DNA of 64,000 bases from Trichoplax adhaerens (taxonomy: Eukaryota > Placozoa > Uniplacotomia > Trichoplacea > Trichoplacidae): positions 1,697,207 through 1,761,206 of the forward strand of contig NW_002060956.1 of NCBI RefSeq assembly GCF_000150275.1, in the 5' to 3' direction. Position numbers and translations under genes: made by a program. The notes beneath the pieces were generated by a model that was not told where the DNA came from, searched no databases, and worked only from the letters and a program-made list of their open reading frames with translations. Below are positions 11,510-23,243 of this stretch, piece by piece (position 1 is the first letter of the stretch; each line of letters begins with the position of its first letter).

Positions 11510-11723
11510 CTTTGAATACGATTTTCGACATGTATACTTGTATAAGCTCTTCTGGAAGTAATAAAGTCATAATTTTGATCGATGGTGCAACGATTAACAA
11601 TATTGACCTATCCTCTTGAAATACAGTTTATCACCATTGCTACACTTTAGCTAGCTTTTTATGCTCTCACTTACTTGAGATCATGTTATGAAAGAAATTG
11701 ACTACACGCTTCAGGGTAATCAG

Positions 11724-11785
11724 CGAGTTTGTAGACGTTGCAATGATAAAAGAAACGTCTCCGAAAAGCCGAAGCTGAAAAATCT
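11724..11785. other. most conserved patch of unit A with a 7-bp stem inverted repeat
   Basis: A stretch of about 60 bp is identical in units A and B except for one base. It contains AGACGTT (11733-11739) and AACGTCT (11754-11760), a perfect inverted repeat with a 14-nt spacer. The counterpart in unit B has the same arms at 15956-15962 and 15977-15983. It might be a small structured RNA or a binding site; no known RNA family was recognised. Confidence 0.5.
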
Positions 11786-13060
11786 GAGCAAAATAGTCTC
11801 ACTTTGAAACATTTCATTACTCTGGCTAGTTCTGCTTACAGATGAAAATCAAAAGATCATGAAAAATATAAAACACTCGTTGTAAAAATGAATTCTCTGT
11901 ATGCTGGTAGTAAAGATCTTAAATGAAATAATGCCTATATTCCCGATATTTTTTAACGTAGTTATGCCCATCCTGTCTTATTTACTTGAAATCGTAAGTT
12001 ATAAATCAGAGTGTGATATGGACATATTTTCTCGTAGAGAATCTATATGTAGGTAATTGATATGGCACTTGTATTAGCAGATCTTAAATTATCTTATTCA
12101 GCCCCGATTTCAATGAAATGCTTCTAGTAGCATTGATGCATAATTTCCGTCATGGACTTGCCCGGCCTTAATACGCCGATTGCTTTCATTACACCATAAT
12201 AAATTAATAAAACTAGAAACTATCCTATTTTCAATTGAACTATAAAATAGATAAGATAATAGTTTTAGAATAAACCTTTATAATATTTCGATAATTTGTC
12301 ATTAAATCGCTCTGTGTATTCTAGAAGTTAATGTATGAATGGTCTATCAAATGTATGTTTACTCCAATTGATTTCAATTAAATCTACATGAGCATTAGCA
12401 GTAATTCGTCTTCATTTTGTATCGGTTTACAGTATGGTACCGGTATCTTCCCGTAGATCAGAGCGAAAGAATGAAATGGAAATTATATTAGATTTTACTT
12501 AATAAGGCTCCGGCGATCGTATTCAATCGCTTGATATGGTAGTTTATTAAAGATAAAATATTGTTAACCAAAGTTCATTATCTTTTAAGTAGATATCATG
12601 CGAATAACTTTTCAAGAGGAGGATTATTAAAGCAATTTGCCATAATTCAGGTAGCAGGATATAAATATGATGCTGTTAAACTAATCTACATCGCAGAAGG
12701 ATATACAAATAAATACAAACGTCAATCTGATGTTAGCCATGGCTCATAGAGAGTAGGGACTTAATATACAGATAGTAGTAAGCTAAATATGTTAAAAGAA
12801 ACGCTGAGAAAACATGATCGTTTCTTACAACCTCAGTGAAACGTAAATATCCATTACATACTAGTACATAACGACTATCTCTTCAGAAATTAAAAACCTT
12901 TCAGAATAATATTTCCAAAGACTACTCGAATTTGACGTAGAAAATTATTTAAGTAGAAATGTCTAAGCCACCTAGAAATAATTAGAGATAGACGTATCAA
13001 CAGTAGTTAATCAAATGCAAATCATTAGAATAAACTGTAAAATGCATATATCAGTCAGTA

Positions 13061-13134
13061 ACACTCTATTATGTTCGTGGTAAACGGTGTATATACGACG
13101 TATATATGTAATTGCTCCATATATAACACACTCT
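13061..13134. other. 60-bp segment bounded by ACACTCT direct repeats, absent from unit B
   Basis: Unit A reads ACACTCT, 60 bp of unique sequence, then ACACTCT; unit B has a single ACACTCT at 17404-17410. This is consistent with an insertion that made a 7-bp target duplication, or with a deletion in B between short direct repeats. The insert has no obvious terminal inverted repeats. Confidence 0.7.
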
Positions 13135-15689
13135 CTGAAGTAGATCTATTTCATAACTTTGTACAGTTTAATTCTAAATTACGGCCAAATTTAACAGTTT
13201 AGGCCATAAATTCTAAAAGAGGTCAGCTTACTCCAAAATTAATGGCAAAATTACAACGTATACTACGATGTAGTAAAAAACCTTACAATGGAATATGTTT
13301 TCAGCATTTTAACGCACACATAATACGTATTATTAGTATTCTACTGAGTTGATAAGTATAATGCTGTCTTCTTCTCAAAACTGTGGACTACCAGCATTTT
13401 TGTTATATTTAGATGTTGCATTTTCGGCTATTTTACGATATACCAAAGACCAAAAGAATACCGAAAGAAACGACACTTATATCTACAATTATATCTACAA
13501 TTGCCTAGTATTGATAATTAAATAGCATAATATGATACTGCACTTGCCTAAAATACTGATTTCATAAATTCATGTATTCTTATTCATCCGCTGATATCTG
13601 TTTGGTGTCCGTACATTCAAACACATATAAAATACGGGCAGGTAATAAATTATCATCGAGCCATAGACTTTTCTAACCGTCGGGTTAGTATTAATTTTAA
13701 CTATTTAAGAATAACTATTTTATTAGCGTATATTGCAGTTATTGCCTATTAATACCAGTGAAAACATACATATTGTATTACCAAATTAGTTGTCATCGAT
13801 CAATATTTAATCTTCTATGGCAATAATTTAAAGTCTTATTGACTGTACTGTGTGTCATGGTGGACTACTAATATTTAATTTAAACTAGGATAAATTCATA
13901 TCTTGTCCTATAAATTAATTGCTGATACGAGCACTAAGAAAGAAAGCATCTATAGCTTACGGTAGCTATTAAGAGCACTGGTGATAATTTTTAGTCGTAT
14001 GGCATTAATTAAGTGTCATATTGCTTCGTAACTACCTAAGGATAAATGCCTGTCCGAGTTTGTTTATGTGCATGTACTAACTGTACTTCGGCAATAATAA
14101 ATTATACTATAGACACATATTCTCCTCAGATACCTGCATATATATATGAAAAGTATTTAATTGAAATCTAAAATGTAATGTACTCATAAAGGTAAGATAC
14201 TATACGCCCGAAAATACTTTGCAGTCGTTACCAAAATTTTATTACACATCTTCACTGGAATCGTACCATAGCAACTTGTCATTAGTACAAATTATGCGGT
14301 CGTAAATAAACTTTAACTAACTAAGTTTCCGACACAGATAGCTCTCAAAATCCATGAGGATCGTATCAACATGGTGATATATAAGGTACTCATAGTATTC
14401 GGACATACAATATACTTTGCCTTTTATTCTGCTGAGAGAAGTATTATATCAATGATTTCCGTGATTTCACTTAGATTTCAGTTTTGTATTCGATTTCTTT
14501 TAAATCTACAGAGTGTAGCACCCAATAATGTTTGTAATTACGGTTAACTATATTAATTTTATCGCTTGATTCGTAATTAATAGCTTTACCTTGCTTTAAT
14601 TTAAACTATAAGTAAAAGATATCTGCTGTGGAAACTTAAGAGTAACATGCGAGTATTCTTAGGTATGATAGAAACTTAAGACATTGTAGAGCATTTATAA
14701 AACCATTAAAACATCATTCTTAAGTCTTGTGCCTTAGATCTTTTAAAACAGTACCTTAAGTAGTTCGATCCTAACTTTAGACAGTAAGTATAATATGATC
14801 TCAAAAATCCTTTTCATTCGTGAGTGTGTATATTACCGATAGACAAATACGTGTCATAGTTAATTATCTATTCAATTCATTATCGAGAGTTTTAAATGTA
14901 CGGTTGTGTATAACAGCGGCTTTTATTAATGATATAGTATCTACAGTAATACCTGATTTATAAAATGTGCTTTAATGCTTTTTATCTATTTCACTGTCAT
15001 TATCAAATGTCATAAATTGCTAATAAGGTCATTCTAAGCTAGTGCAATGAATCGTAATGGACTTGACCACATTTAACTTAAATCAATTACAATTATTAGG
15101 AATTACGTATCCCAATATCACAGTACGATCATTTTATTCAATTGGCATCATAAGTATACTCCTATTTAGGTGTTAAATTGATAAATATAAACGATACGAT
15201 CATATGACTTTAATCCCTAAAACTTGAATTACTTTCGAGATTCAATAGCATCGTGTAATAAACTTTTTTATTTACACAAGATTTACTAAGGTCATTATAG
15301 GTCACCACGGCAATAAAAGAGGAACTTCTGTTATACTATAGTATTGAAATTTTTTACCAACTAGCAAGCATTCGGACGGCTATTTACCATGATCTAAAAG
15401 GAATCCAATTTTCTTCGTGAGGAATTCTCATGAAATTAATTTTTTATTTACGAATGGAGCAACAGAAAATTTTTTAATTTAGCTATCTACTGGTTACTGT
15501 ATTGTATCACATACTAAATTAAGAGGATATCCTCTCCAAACTATTATATAATATTTCATCAGATCTCCCCATTATGTAACCCGTGAAATTCAATCTGCCT
15601 AGTAATTTCATCTCAAAAAATAAATGAAGAACCTTTTTACAGGACAATCACTAATTAAAAATTATTTTTTACTTAGCACTTATTCGACG

Positions 15690-18600
15690 GTTATAGTTTT
15701 ATATTTAATATAATCCAGCTTCAGAAGGAGATTTCCTTTGAATATGATTTTCTATACGTATACTTGTATAAGCTCTTTTGGAAGTAACTAAGCCATAATT
15801 TTGATCGATGATACAACCATCATCAATAATTAATGGCCTATCTTCTTGAAATATAGTTGTCACCATTACTACACTTTAGCTAACTATCATATGTTCACGT
15901 AGATTAAGTTATAAAAGAAACTGACTAAACGCTTCTGAGTAATCAACGAGTTTGTAGACGTTGCAATGATAAAAGAAACGTCTCCGAAAAGCCAAAGCTG
16001 AAAAATCTTTATAACGCAGTTCCACTTTGAAACATTACAGCACTCTTGCTAGGTCTGCTTACATATGAAAATCGAAAAGATCATGAAAAATATAAAAACA
16101 CTCGTTATAAAAATGAACTCCCTGTATGCTGCTAGTAAAGAATCTAGAATGCAACAACGCCTATATTCCCGTCAAATTTACGTAATAATGCCAATATCAC
16201 TCTTATTTATTTGTAATCTAAGGTTATAAATCTAGGTTTAATATAGACATACAGTATTTTCACGAAGGGAATCTATATGCCTATAATTGATATGGCTCTC
16301 GTATTAGCATGTCTTAAATTATATTATTCAGCCCCGACTTCAATGAAATGTTTCTAGCAGGCTTGATGCATAATTTCTGCCATGAATTGGCCCGGATTTG
16401 ATACGCTTATGGCTTTCATCATACCAAAATAAATTTGTTAAAAACTAGAAATTATCATTTTCAATTGAACGATATGATAGATAAGATAATTATATACGAT
16501 ACTAATTTCAAAATTAGCCTTTACAAGACTTTATAATTTATCCTTAAATTGCTTAGTGTATTCTAGTTGTCGATCGATGTACAAGTGGTATATCATATGT
16601 TTATTTACTCCAATCGACTTCAACTAAATCTAAAGGAGCATTAACAATAATTCGCCTTCATTTTATATCGGCTTACGGCATGGTACCGATATCTTCGTGA
16701 AGATCAAAGGAAAGGGGCGAAATGGAACTATTCTAATGTTTACTTAATAAGGAGCCGGCGATATTACTCAATTGCTTGATACGACAATTTAAATATAAAA
16801 CGCTGTAAGCCAAAGTTCATTATCTCTTTTAAGCTGATATCATGCGAACAACTTTTCATGGGAAGGGTCATCGATAAAAAGAGCGTATTAATTAACTATA
16901 TCCATCTACCATAATTCAGGTAGTAGTATATAAAAATGCTACTATAAAAATGCTACTGTTGATCTAAGCTATATCGTAGAAGAGTATACAAATAAGTGCA
17001 AATGCCAATCTGATGCTAGCCATGGCCCATAGAGTAGGGGCTTAATACACAGACAGTAATAAGCTAAATAGGCTAAAATGAAACGCTAAGATAACGTGAT
17101 CGTTTCTAACAATCCTGTGAAGTGTATTTATTACATACTTAACGACTATCTCTTCAGAAATTTAATTGAACCTTTTAGAGTAATATTTCCAAAGGTTACT
17201 CGGATTTGACCTAGAAAATTATTTAAATAGAAATTCTTAGCTACACTTTTGACGTGATCCTATGTACCGTATTTAACCAATGCGCATATTTTCCTTGTAG
17301 GTCTTGGTGCCTAGAATTAATTAGAGATATAACGTATCAACAGTAGTAGTAAATCAAATACAAAGCATTAGAATAAACTGTAAAATGCAGATATCATTCA
17401 GTAACACTCTCTGAAGTAGATCTATTTCATATCTTTTTACGGTTGAATTCTAAATTGCTGCCGAATTGTAACAGGCCATATATTCTAAAAGAGGTCAACC
17501 GACTCCAAAATTAATGACAGAATTACAACGTATACTAAGGTATTGTAGAAAACCTTGCAATGGGGTTTGTTTGTCAGTATTTTCACGCACATATACTACG
17601 TATTATTAATACTCTTTTGAGTTGATATGATACCGTCTTCTTCACAAAATTGTGTGACTATTTCTGTTATAGTTAGATATTACATTTTCGCTAATTTTAC
17701 GATTTGTCTTAGAGCAAAAGAATTTCGGAAAAGAAATAACACTTTTATCTATAATTACCAAGTATTGATAATATAATATAATATAATACGATACGGCGCT
17801 TACATGAAAATACTGATTCGATAAATTCATGTATTCTTGTGCGTCCGCTGAGATTTTTTTGGTATCTCAATATTCAAACACCATAAAATACTTGAGAGGA
17901 GTCTTATATTAACAATTTCCCCGACTTCTTTCAGGTTTAAATTTTGCACACGAATTTCTTATATATATAGAGAGAACAACACCCAACAATCCTAAAATCT
18001 ACAGTTAGCCACATTAATGTAATCGCTCAATACGTAATTAATTGTTCTAGCTTGCTTTAATTTAGACTAAGTAAAAGATATCCGCTGTGAAGTATTAGGC
18101 GCAATATACTAGTATATCTTAGGTAAGGTAGAAATGTAAGATATTGCAGTGCATTTAAATTAGCCTAAAATATCATACTTAAGCCTTATGCCATAAATTT
18201 TTTAGTACAGTACATTAAGTAATTCGATCCTAACTTCAGGGAGTAAATATAATATGATCTCAAATGTCGTTTCAATTCATAAGTGTGCTTATTTCCTATA
18301 GATGAATACGCGTTATAGTTAATCAGAGAACTTAATCTCGTTATCGTGAATTTTTCACTAAGGTAGTGTATATCAGTGATTTTTAATGGTATGGTATCTA
18401 CGGTGATACCTGGTTTATAATCGATAGCTTCACAAAGTGCGCTTTAATACCTTTAATTTATTTCATTTTCAACATTAAATATCTTAAATTGCTAATAATG
18501 CCATCCTATGGTAGCTCAAGTAATCGTTATGGACTTGACCACATTAACTTGGGATTAGTTATGATTATTTGGAATTACATATATTGATATCGCAATATGA

Positions 18601-19163
18601 TCATTTTATTCAATTGGCGTCACAAGTATATTTAGGTATTATATAGATAAATTTAAAACATACGTGTGTGACGTTGATCTCTAAAACTTGAATTACTTTC
18701 GAGATTCAATAGCGTCGTGTAATAAACTTTTTTTATTTACACAAGTTTTATTAAGGTCAAATCGATCACCACAGTAATTGAAAAGGAACTTCCGTTATAC
18801 TTTAGTATTGAAATTTTTTACCAACTAGCAAGTATTCGAGCGACTATTTATTGTGATCTAAAAGGAATCCAATTTCCTTCGTGAGGAATTCTCATGAAAT
18901 TAATACTTTATTTACGAATGGAGCAACAACAGAAAATTATTTTAAAATTAAGCCTTCTGCTAATTACCGTATTGTATCGCATACTAAATTAAAAGGATAT
19001 TCTCATTAAATTATTATATAGTATTTCATCTGATCTCCCTATTGTGTAATCCGTGAAATTCAATCTGCTTAGTAATTTCATCTCACAGAATTAAATGAAG
19101 AACTTTTTTTCAGGACAATCACTTATTAAAAATATTTTTTACTTAGCACTTATTCGACTGTCC
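15690..19163. repeat. large tandem duplication, unit B (3.5 kb)
   Basis: Second copy, directly abutting unit A in the same orientation. It begins with ...TAATCCAGCTTCAGAAGGAG and ends ...TTAGCACTTATTCGACTG. It has its own extra segment of about 65 bp (about 17241-17307) that unit A lacks. The right third (about 18675-18905) is very similar to 15203-15450 of unit A, while the left and middle parts show more substitutions and indels, so divergence is uneven. No gene recognised. Confidence 0.85.
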
Positions 19164-22100
19164 ACGTCATAGCTACAAAATTTTCAGTATTCATCATGAA
19201 AAATACCATGCACTACTGATCAACGATACAGTATAATCGTATTTATAAGTATAAATGTAGTTACTTGTGCCTATTGCTGTAAAAACAAGGTCAAGAACGA
19301 CTAATCATCAATTAAACCTAAGCTTTTGCCTCATTGTATCTGCTCCATAGTATCTTAGTAGCGCAATTCGTGGTACCAGTAGTCGATTTAGTTTACATTT
19401 TTGTTATTTATTAAGAGAGTGTACATTATTATACTACGTTGAAATTTGCTAAAAGAAACAATATGATTTTTTATTATAATCGTCAATCGATTTATATATC
19501 AACTTCACATTCACTAGATGGATTACTTTTATGTCATAAACTTCATTATTTCTTCATTTCCTTCCTAAATTTAGCTGCAACAATAGAAATCCGTAGCCGT
19601 GTTATCCGCCGCTTTGCAACTGATGTGATTCTTGAAAATATCTTTTCTTGTAAGATTATCCTTTGAAAGAGTTATAGAATTAAATCTATATGCGTACGTG
19701 TGTAATTTGCTTATTCTTTTTCAACATGAAAGATTTTTCCACTACTTAATTCATCGATTGCATTAATGACTGCATGAACTATTGATCTTCTTGTTATCTC
19801 TAAGATTGGAATAACTTAGACTCTTCCTATGCTGGCGCGTGCCAAGCTAAATATGAAAAGCGCAATTTTATCACTTTTTATTACATACTGATGCTATATC
19901 AATGTGATCATCATGGACATATTTTGAAAAGATAAAAACATTTTAGTAGTTTAGACCTTGTTAATAACTTAGAGTTAGCATTGCAGTTTGGTAACAGAAT
20001 GCAAGGCAATTTCATTTTCCAGAGCAGAAGAGCATTCAAGTTCTATCTGCTATTTATATGCTTTTAAACTGGCATATTCGTTTATTAATAAACTTAAAAA
20101 TCGCAAATATTCATCTCTTAGATTACATTTAGCAGCCTATTCAATAAGATCTAAATCAGCATACATATCATTATAGTATATAGTACAATTAAACTATCAA
20201 AATGGACATGCATTTATTAAGCAATTTGATTGTACAGTATACGCATTTTTATGGGAATAGAAGGCGTTATGGATCAAAATAATAAGCGGATAAAATAGGT
20301 AGAAATTGATAAAAATTTGCTACGAAGCTAATATAACTTCTAGCTAAAAGATTAGCAATATGATTTTCGTAGCTTGTACGAATGAAAGCTTCATTACGTT
20401 CTCATATTTTAGTCGTTTCTGATTAATTTGGTGTATTGGGCTATTTGTCACAATGCATAATTTTACTGACCAGAATTATCGGTTAATTAAGAAGTCAATT
20501 TTATTATTTACCCATCCTTATAATAAACTGAAATTGAGGTTATAAATGAAATAAAATAAAAGAATAAAGCGCGCAAACTTATATATGTATTGATATAAAC
20601 AGCAAGATCATTTAAAGCGTTCATTTTATTATTTATCGCTTTTATAAATTAAAGGGAAGTTATGTATCAAATAAGAAACGAACTTACCGTATTAAAAAGA
20701 CAGATTATTATAATATACTATTGCTACTTAACTGACATACTAGTACCAATGCAGTAATTAATTGAAATTTAACAATATCAGCTACAATATTAAATTAACA
20801 AATAGTTTAGTTGGATCTCAAGTGATATAGTATATTATTATTGGTCAGATTAGCTTCCCTGTTTAATCGCATTTTTAGAATAGATTGTATTTGATAGCCA
20901 GACTTTCTTATTTGCATGTCTTAAATTAAATTTGCATCGATAAAGAGTTATAAAATATTAATTTGATTGCGTTGCTATTACTGAGATGATTATATTGATA
21001 TAATGAAAATTCTGATTTGAAAGTCCAAATATTAATTTTAAAACAGAAAATTGATGCGATCTAATCTCGGTATCATACGTAATTGGTTTGGCAAATATGA
21101 AACAGAAGCACCTAAAATTAAGTATATTTGACGGCCACTTTATTGTTAACACATTTTCCTAGTACTGTAACTGTAGAATCAGAATATGAATCATTAAGGA
21201 TAGAAATAAGAATAAAATAATTAAGAAACATTTTATATTTCAAGCTGGATGGTCTGTTTATAGTGTAAATAGAATAATCGATTTAATCTAAGCATATCAT
21301 TATATTGTTTTATGACACATAATTCTACCATCAGGGCGAGAGAATTACTGATTCATCAACGTATTATTCATAAGTTTCATTGTAATCAGTGAAAGAAAAT
21401 CGAGATCAAATAACCGGTAAAAGTAAATAAGTTTAATTTTGGATTTCTGTGATTGAAACATGGCTAAAGAGCTCAACGGTACATGAAAACAATGCACTCT
21501 TCGACAGCTTTTCGGTTGCCATTATTTAATTTAATTTATGTTTGCCGTCACTTTTGCTTTTGATCGGCTAAATTTTAATAATCAATAGCTAAAGATAGAA
21601 TCTAAATAAGTGATGAGTAAATTCATCGATTAGATTTTAATTGTTTAAGTGCAAAACAATTTTTTATTTTGATAACAATATTAGTTTTAGATCGGTCGAA
21701 TACCTTAATTAATTGAAGTTATTGTTCTATCTAGATGAGTTTTGTAATATGGTAACTCTAGATTTGTCTTCAATTCGTTGCATAAAGTTGAATAGCACCA
21801 ATTCTATTGGTCGGTCTTGACTGCCTCACTAGCAAATAGAATCCTTTAAATTTCTTGATTATCCGACGAGCTGTTTATTTTCATCGATTTATTTCTAGTC
21901 GTGAAGTCTAAGTTACATAAGAACATCTCAACACTTCATCTACTGTGCATTCTAAGCCTTTGAGACATTTGAATAAAATAAATTATTTAAGAGTTCAAGT
22001 TATATTTTGACTTTAATTTATTGCAATTGACGGTTAAGAGCGCATCGTACTTCCCGCCCATTAAAGAAAGACTACTATAAGAGAATAGCGTGAGAAATAC

Positions 22101-22190
22101 GAAGATATTAAATCAAGCGCTTCTGCTTTTTTTACTTCTTACTGTATCGTCACGGTGTTAATTCTTATATCCATCGACGAAGAAACAAAA
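19164..22190. other. AT-rich intergenic region upstream of GPCR 1
   Basis: No gene was recognised. Plus-strand frames at 19439-19666 and 19988-20176 begin at non-ATG codons and match no family known to me; a competing minus-strand frame overlaps the first one. The 5' end and promoter of GPCR 1 should lie in the last few hundred bases, but no clear TATA element or initiator was identified. Confidence 0.45.
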
Positions 22191-23243
22191 ATGTCTAATT
22201 ACAGTTCTTATTCGACATTTCTTGATCAGGATATAGTTCGTGGAGTATGTTGGTCTTTAGCCATCATCAGTATGCCATGCAACCTTATTGTTATTATTCG
22301 ATTGCTCTATTTTAATTATCGATATTCTAAAACGACTTCTAAAAAATCGGCTTTTTCTCTCCGTCATCATCGATTTGCTATTAGTCGTAATCCATCTATC
22401 TTTTTGCTGTTTAATTTAACTCTAAGCGATCTTGTCAGTAGTTTATATCTACTAATCTTAGCCTTTAGCGACGTTTATTACACTGATTATTATCGAAACA
22501 AATACGGATTATACCCTGATTATTCTAACATCACCAACGATTGGGTTCTTAGTTCTACTTGCACTTTCGAAAGAATTCTCAGTCAGATTGCCCTACTGAT
22601 ATCAATACTGATGACTTTTGTGGTTGCTGTTGATCGATTTATTTTAGTTGTTTATCCGCACAGTCGTCGCAAGATAACAGTTAAAGGTGCGCGCATTATT
22701 TCTCTTGTCTGTTGGCTGTTTGCACTAGTTATCGCTATCGTGGCCATTGCTTATTCATTGGAAAGTGTGGCATCCCGCCCTAGGACTCGACGTGATATTC
22801 TTGCTCAACTTTGCCTTACCGATTCAAGTCGAAGTTTTGTTGTTTTTGTAATTACTTTTTTCGAGTTATTTCTTGGGTGTAGCATGTATGTTACAGCAAT
22901 GATATTATATATCATAATATGTGTCAAATTAAAGCAATCAAAACAGTTTAGATCCGATTCATCTAATCGTATTGAGAAGCGAATTAGCATTATTTTGGCG
23001 TCCGTGGTATTTACTAATGTTTTCACGTACCTACCAATCACACTAATTTCTATACTTGGTCGTTATATTCCTGGCTTCAACTCCGGCCAGTTGTTTCCAA
23101 CACTGGTTATTCTACTGTACTTAAATGCTGCAGTTAATCCAATCCTCTTATTGACAATGAGTGCTGGTGCCGTCTCCAATGGTAATGGCAATAAAATTAT
23201 TCATAGTGGAACGAATACATCTGGCAAAATAAACACGACATAA
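22191..23243 (+). CDS. class A (rhodopsin-like) GPCR, intronless, copy 1
   Basis: Seven-transmembrane receptor of 350 residues in one exon; the ligand is unknown. The ATG at 22191 was chosen because further upstream in-frame codons lack ATG. Visible class A landmarks: TM1 Asn31 (CNLIVI); TM2 LTLSDL with Asp80; Cys124 before TM3 and Cys208 in ECL2 (likely disulphide); DRF (148-150) in place of DRY; TM4 Trp175; TM6 Pro282 (FTYLP, lacking the usual Trp of CWxP); TM7 NPILL (316-320), where Tyr of NPxxY is Leu. The extracellular N-tail is only about 18 residues, without leucine-rich repeats. TM2-TM3 (SDL...YLLILAFSD...) resembles the LGR/relaxin-receptor branch, which is an inference. It shares the same family architecture with the genes at 42953 and 57167, all on the plus strand. 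Confidence 0.92.
   Translation: MSNYSSYSTFLDQDIVRGVCWSLAIISMPCNLIVIIRLLYFNYRYSKTTSKKSAFSLRHHRFAISRNPSIFLLFNLTLSDLVSSLYLLILAFSDVYYTDYYRNKYGLYPDYSNITNDWVLSSTCTFERILSQIALLISILMTFVVAVDRFILVVYPHSRRKITVKGARIISLVCWLFALVIAIVAIAYSLESVASRPRTRRDILAQLCLTDSSRSFVVFVITFFELFLGCSMYVTAMILYIIICVKLKQSKQFRSDSSNRIEKRISIILASVVFTNVFTYLPITLISILGRYIPGFNSGQLFPTLVILLYLNAAVNPILLLTMSAGAVSNGNGNKIIHSGTNTSGKINTT

Larger units (their letters stand above)
11470..15689. repeat. large tandem duplication, unit A (4.2 kb)
   Basis: First of two head-to-tail copies. Shared landmarks with unit B include GAGATTTCCTTTGAATA, TATACTTGTATAAGCTCTT, GAATTACTTTCGAGATTC, ACCAACTAGCAAG and the end ACTTAGCACTTATTCGAC. No convincing gene was found. 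The longest plus-strand frame (12561-12749) is broken by indels in unit B. Relative to B, unit A carries extra sequence of about 60 bp (13068-13127, between 7-bp ACACTCT repeats) and about 800 bp (about 13635-14432). It could be a duplicated non-coding locus, a degenerate mobile element, or intronic DNA of an unseen gene. Confidence 0.85.

Noticed and set aside
12561-12749. 62-codon frame in unit A as a conserved gene
   Set aside because: The counterpart in unit B (about 16815-17030) has indels and stops that destroy the frame, so it is not under protein-level constraint.
22805-23041. Frames overlapping the GPCR genes on other frames or the opposite strand (also 43288-43671 and 58030-58311)
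   Set aside because: They are shadows of the receptor coding sequence; the receptor frames carry clear seven-helix motifs.
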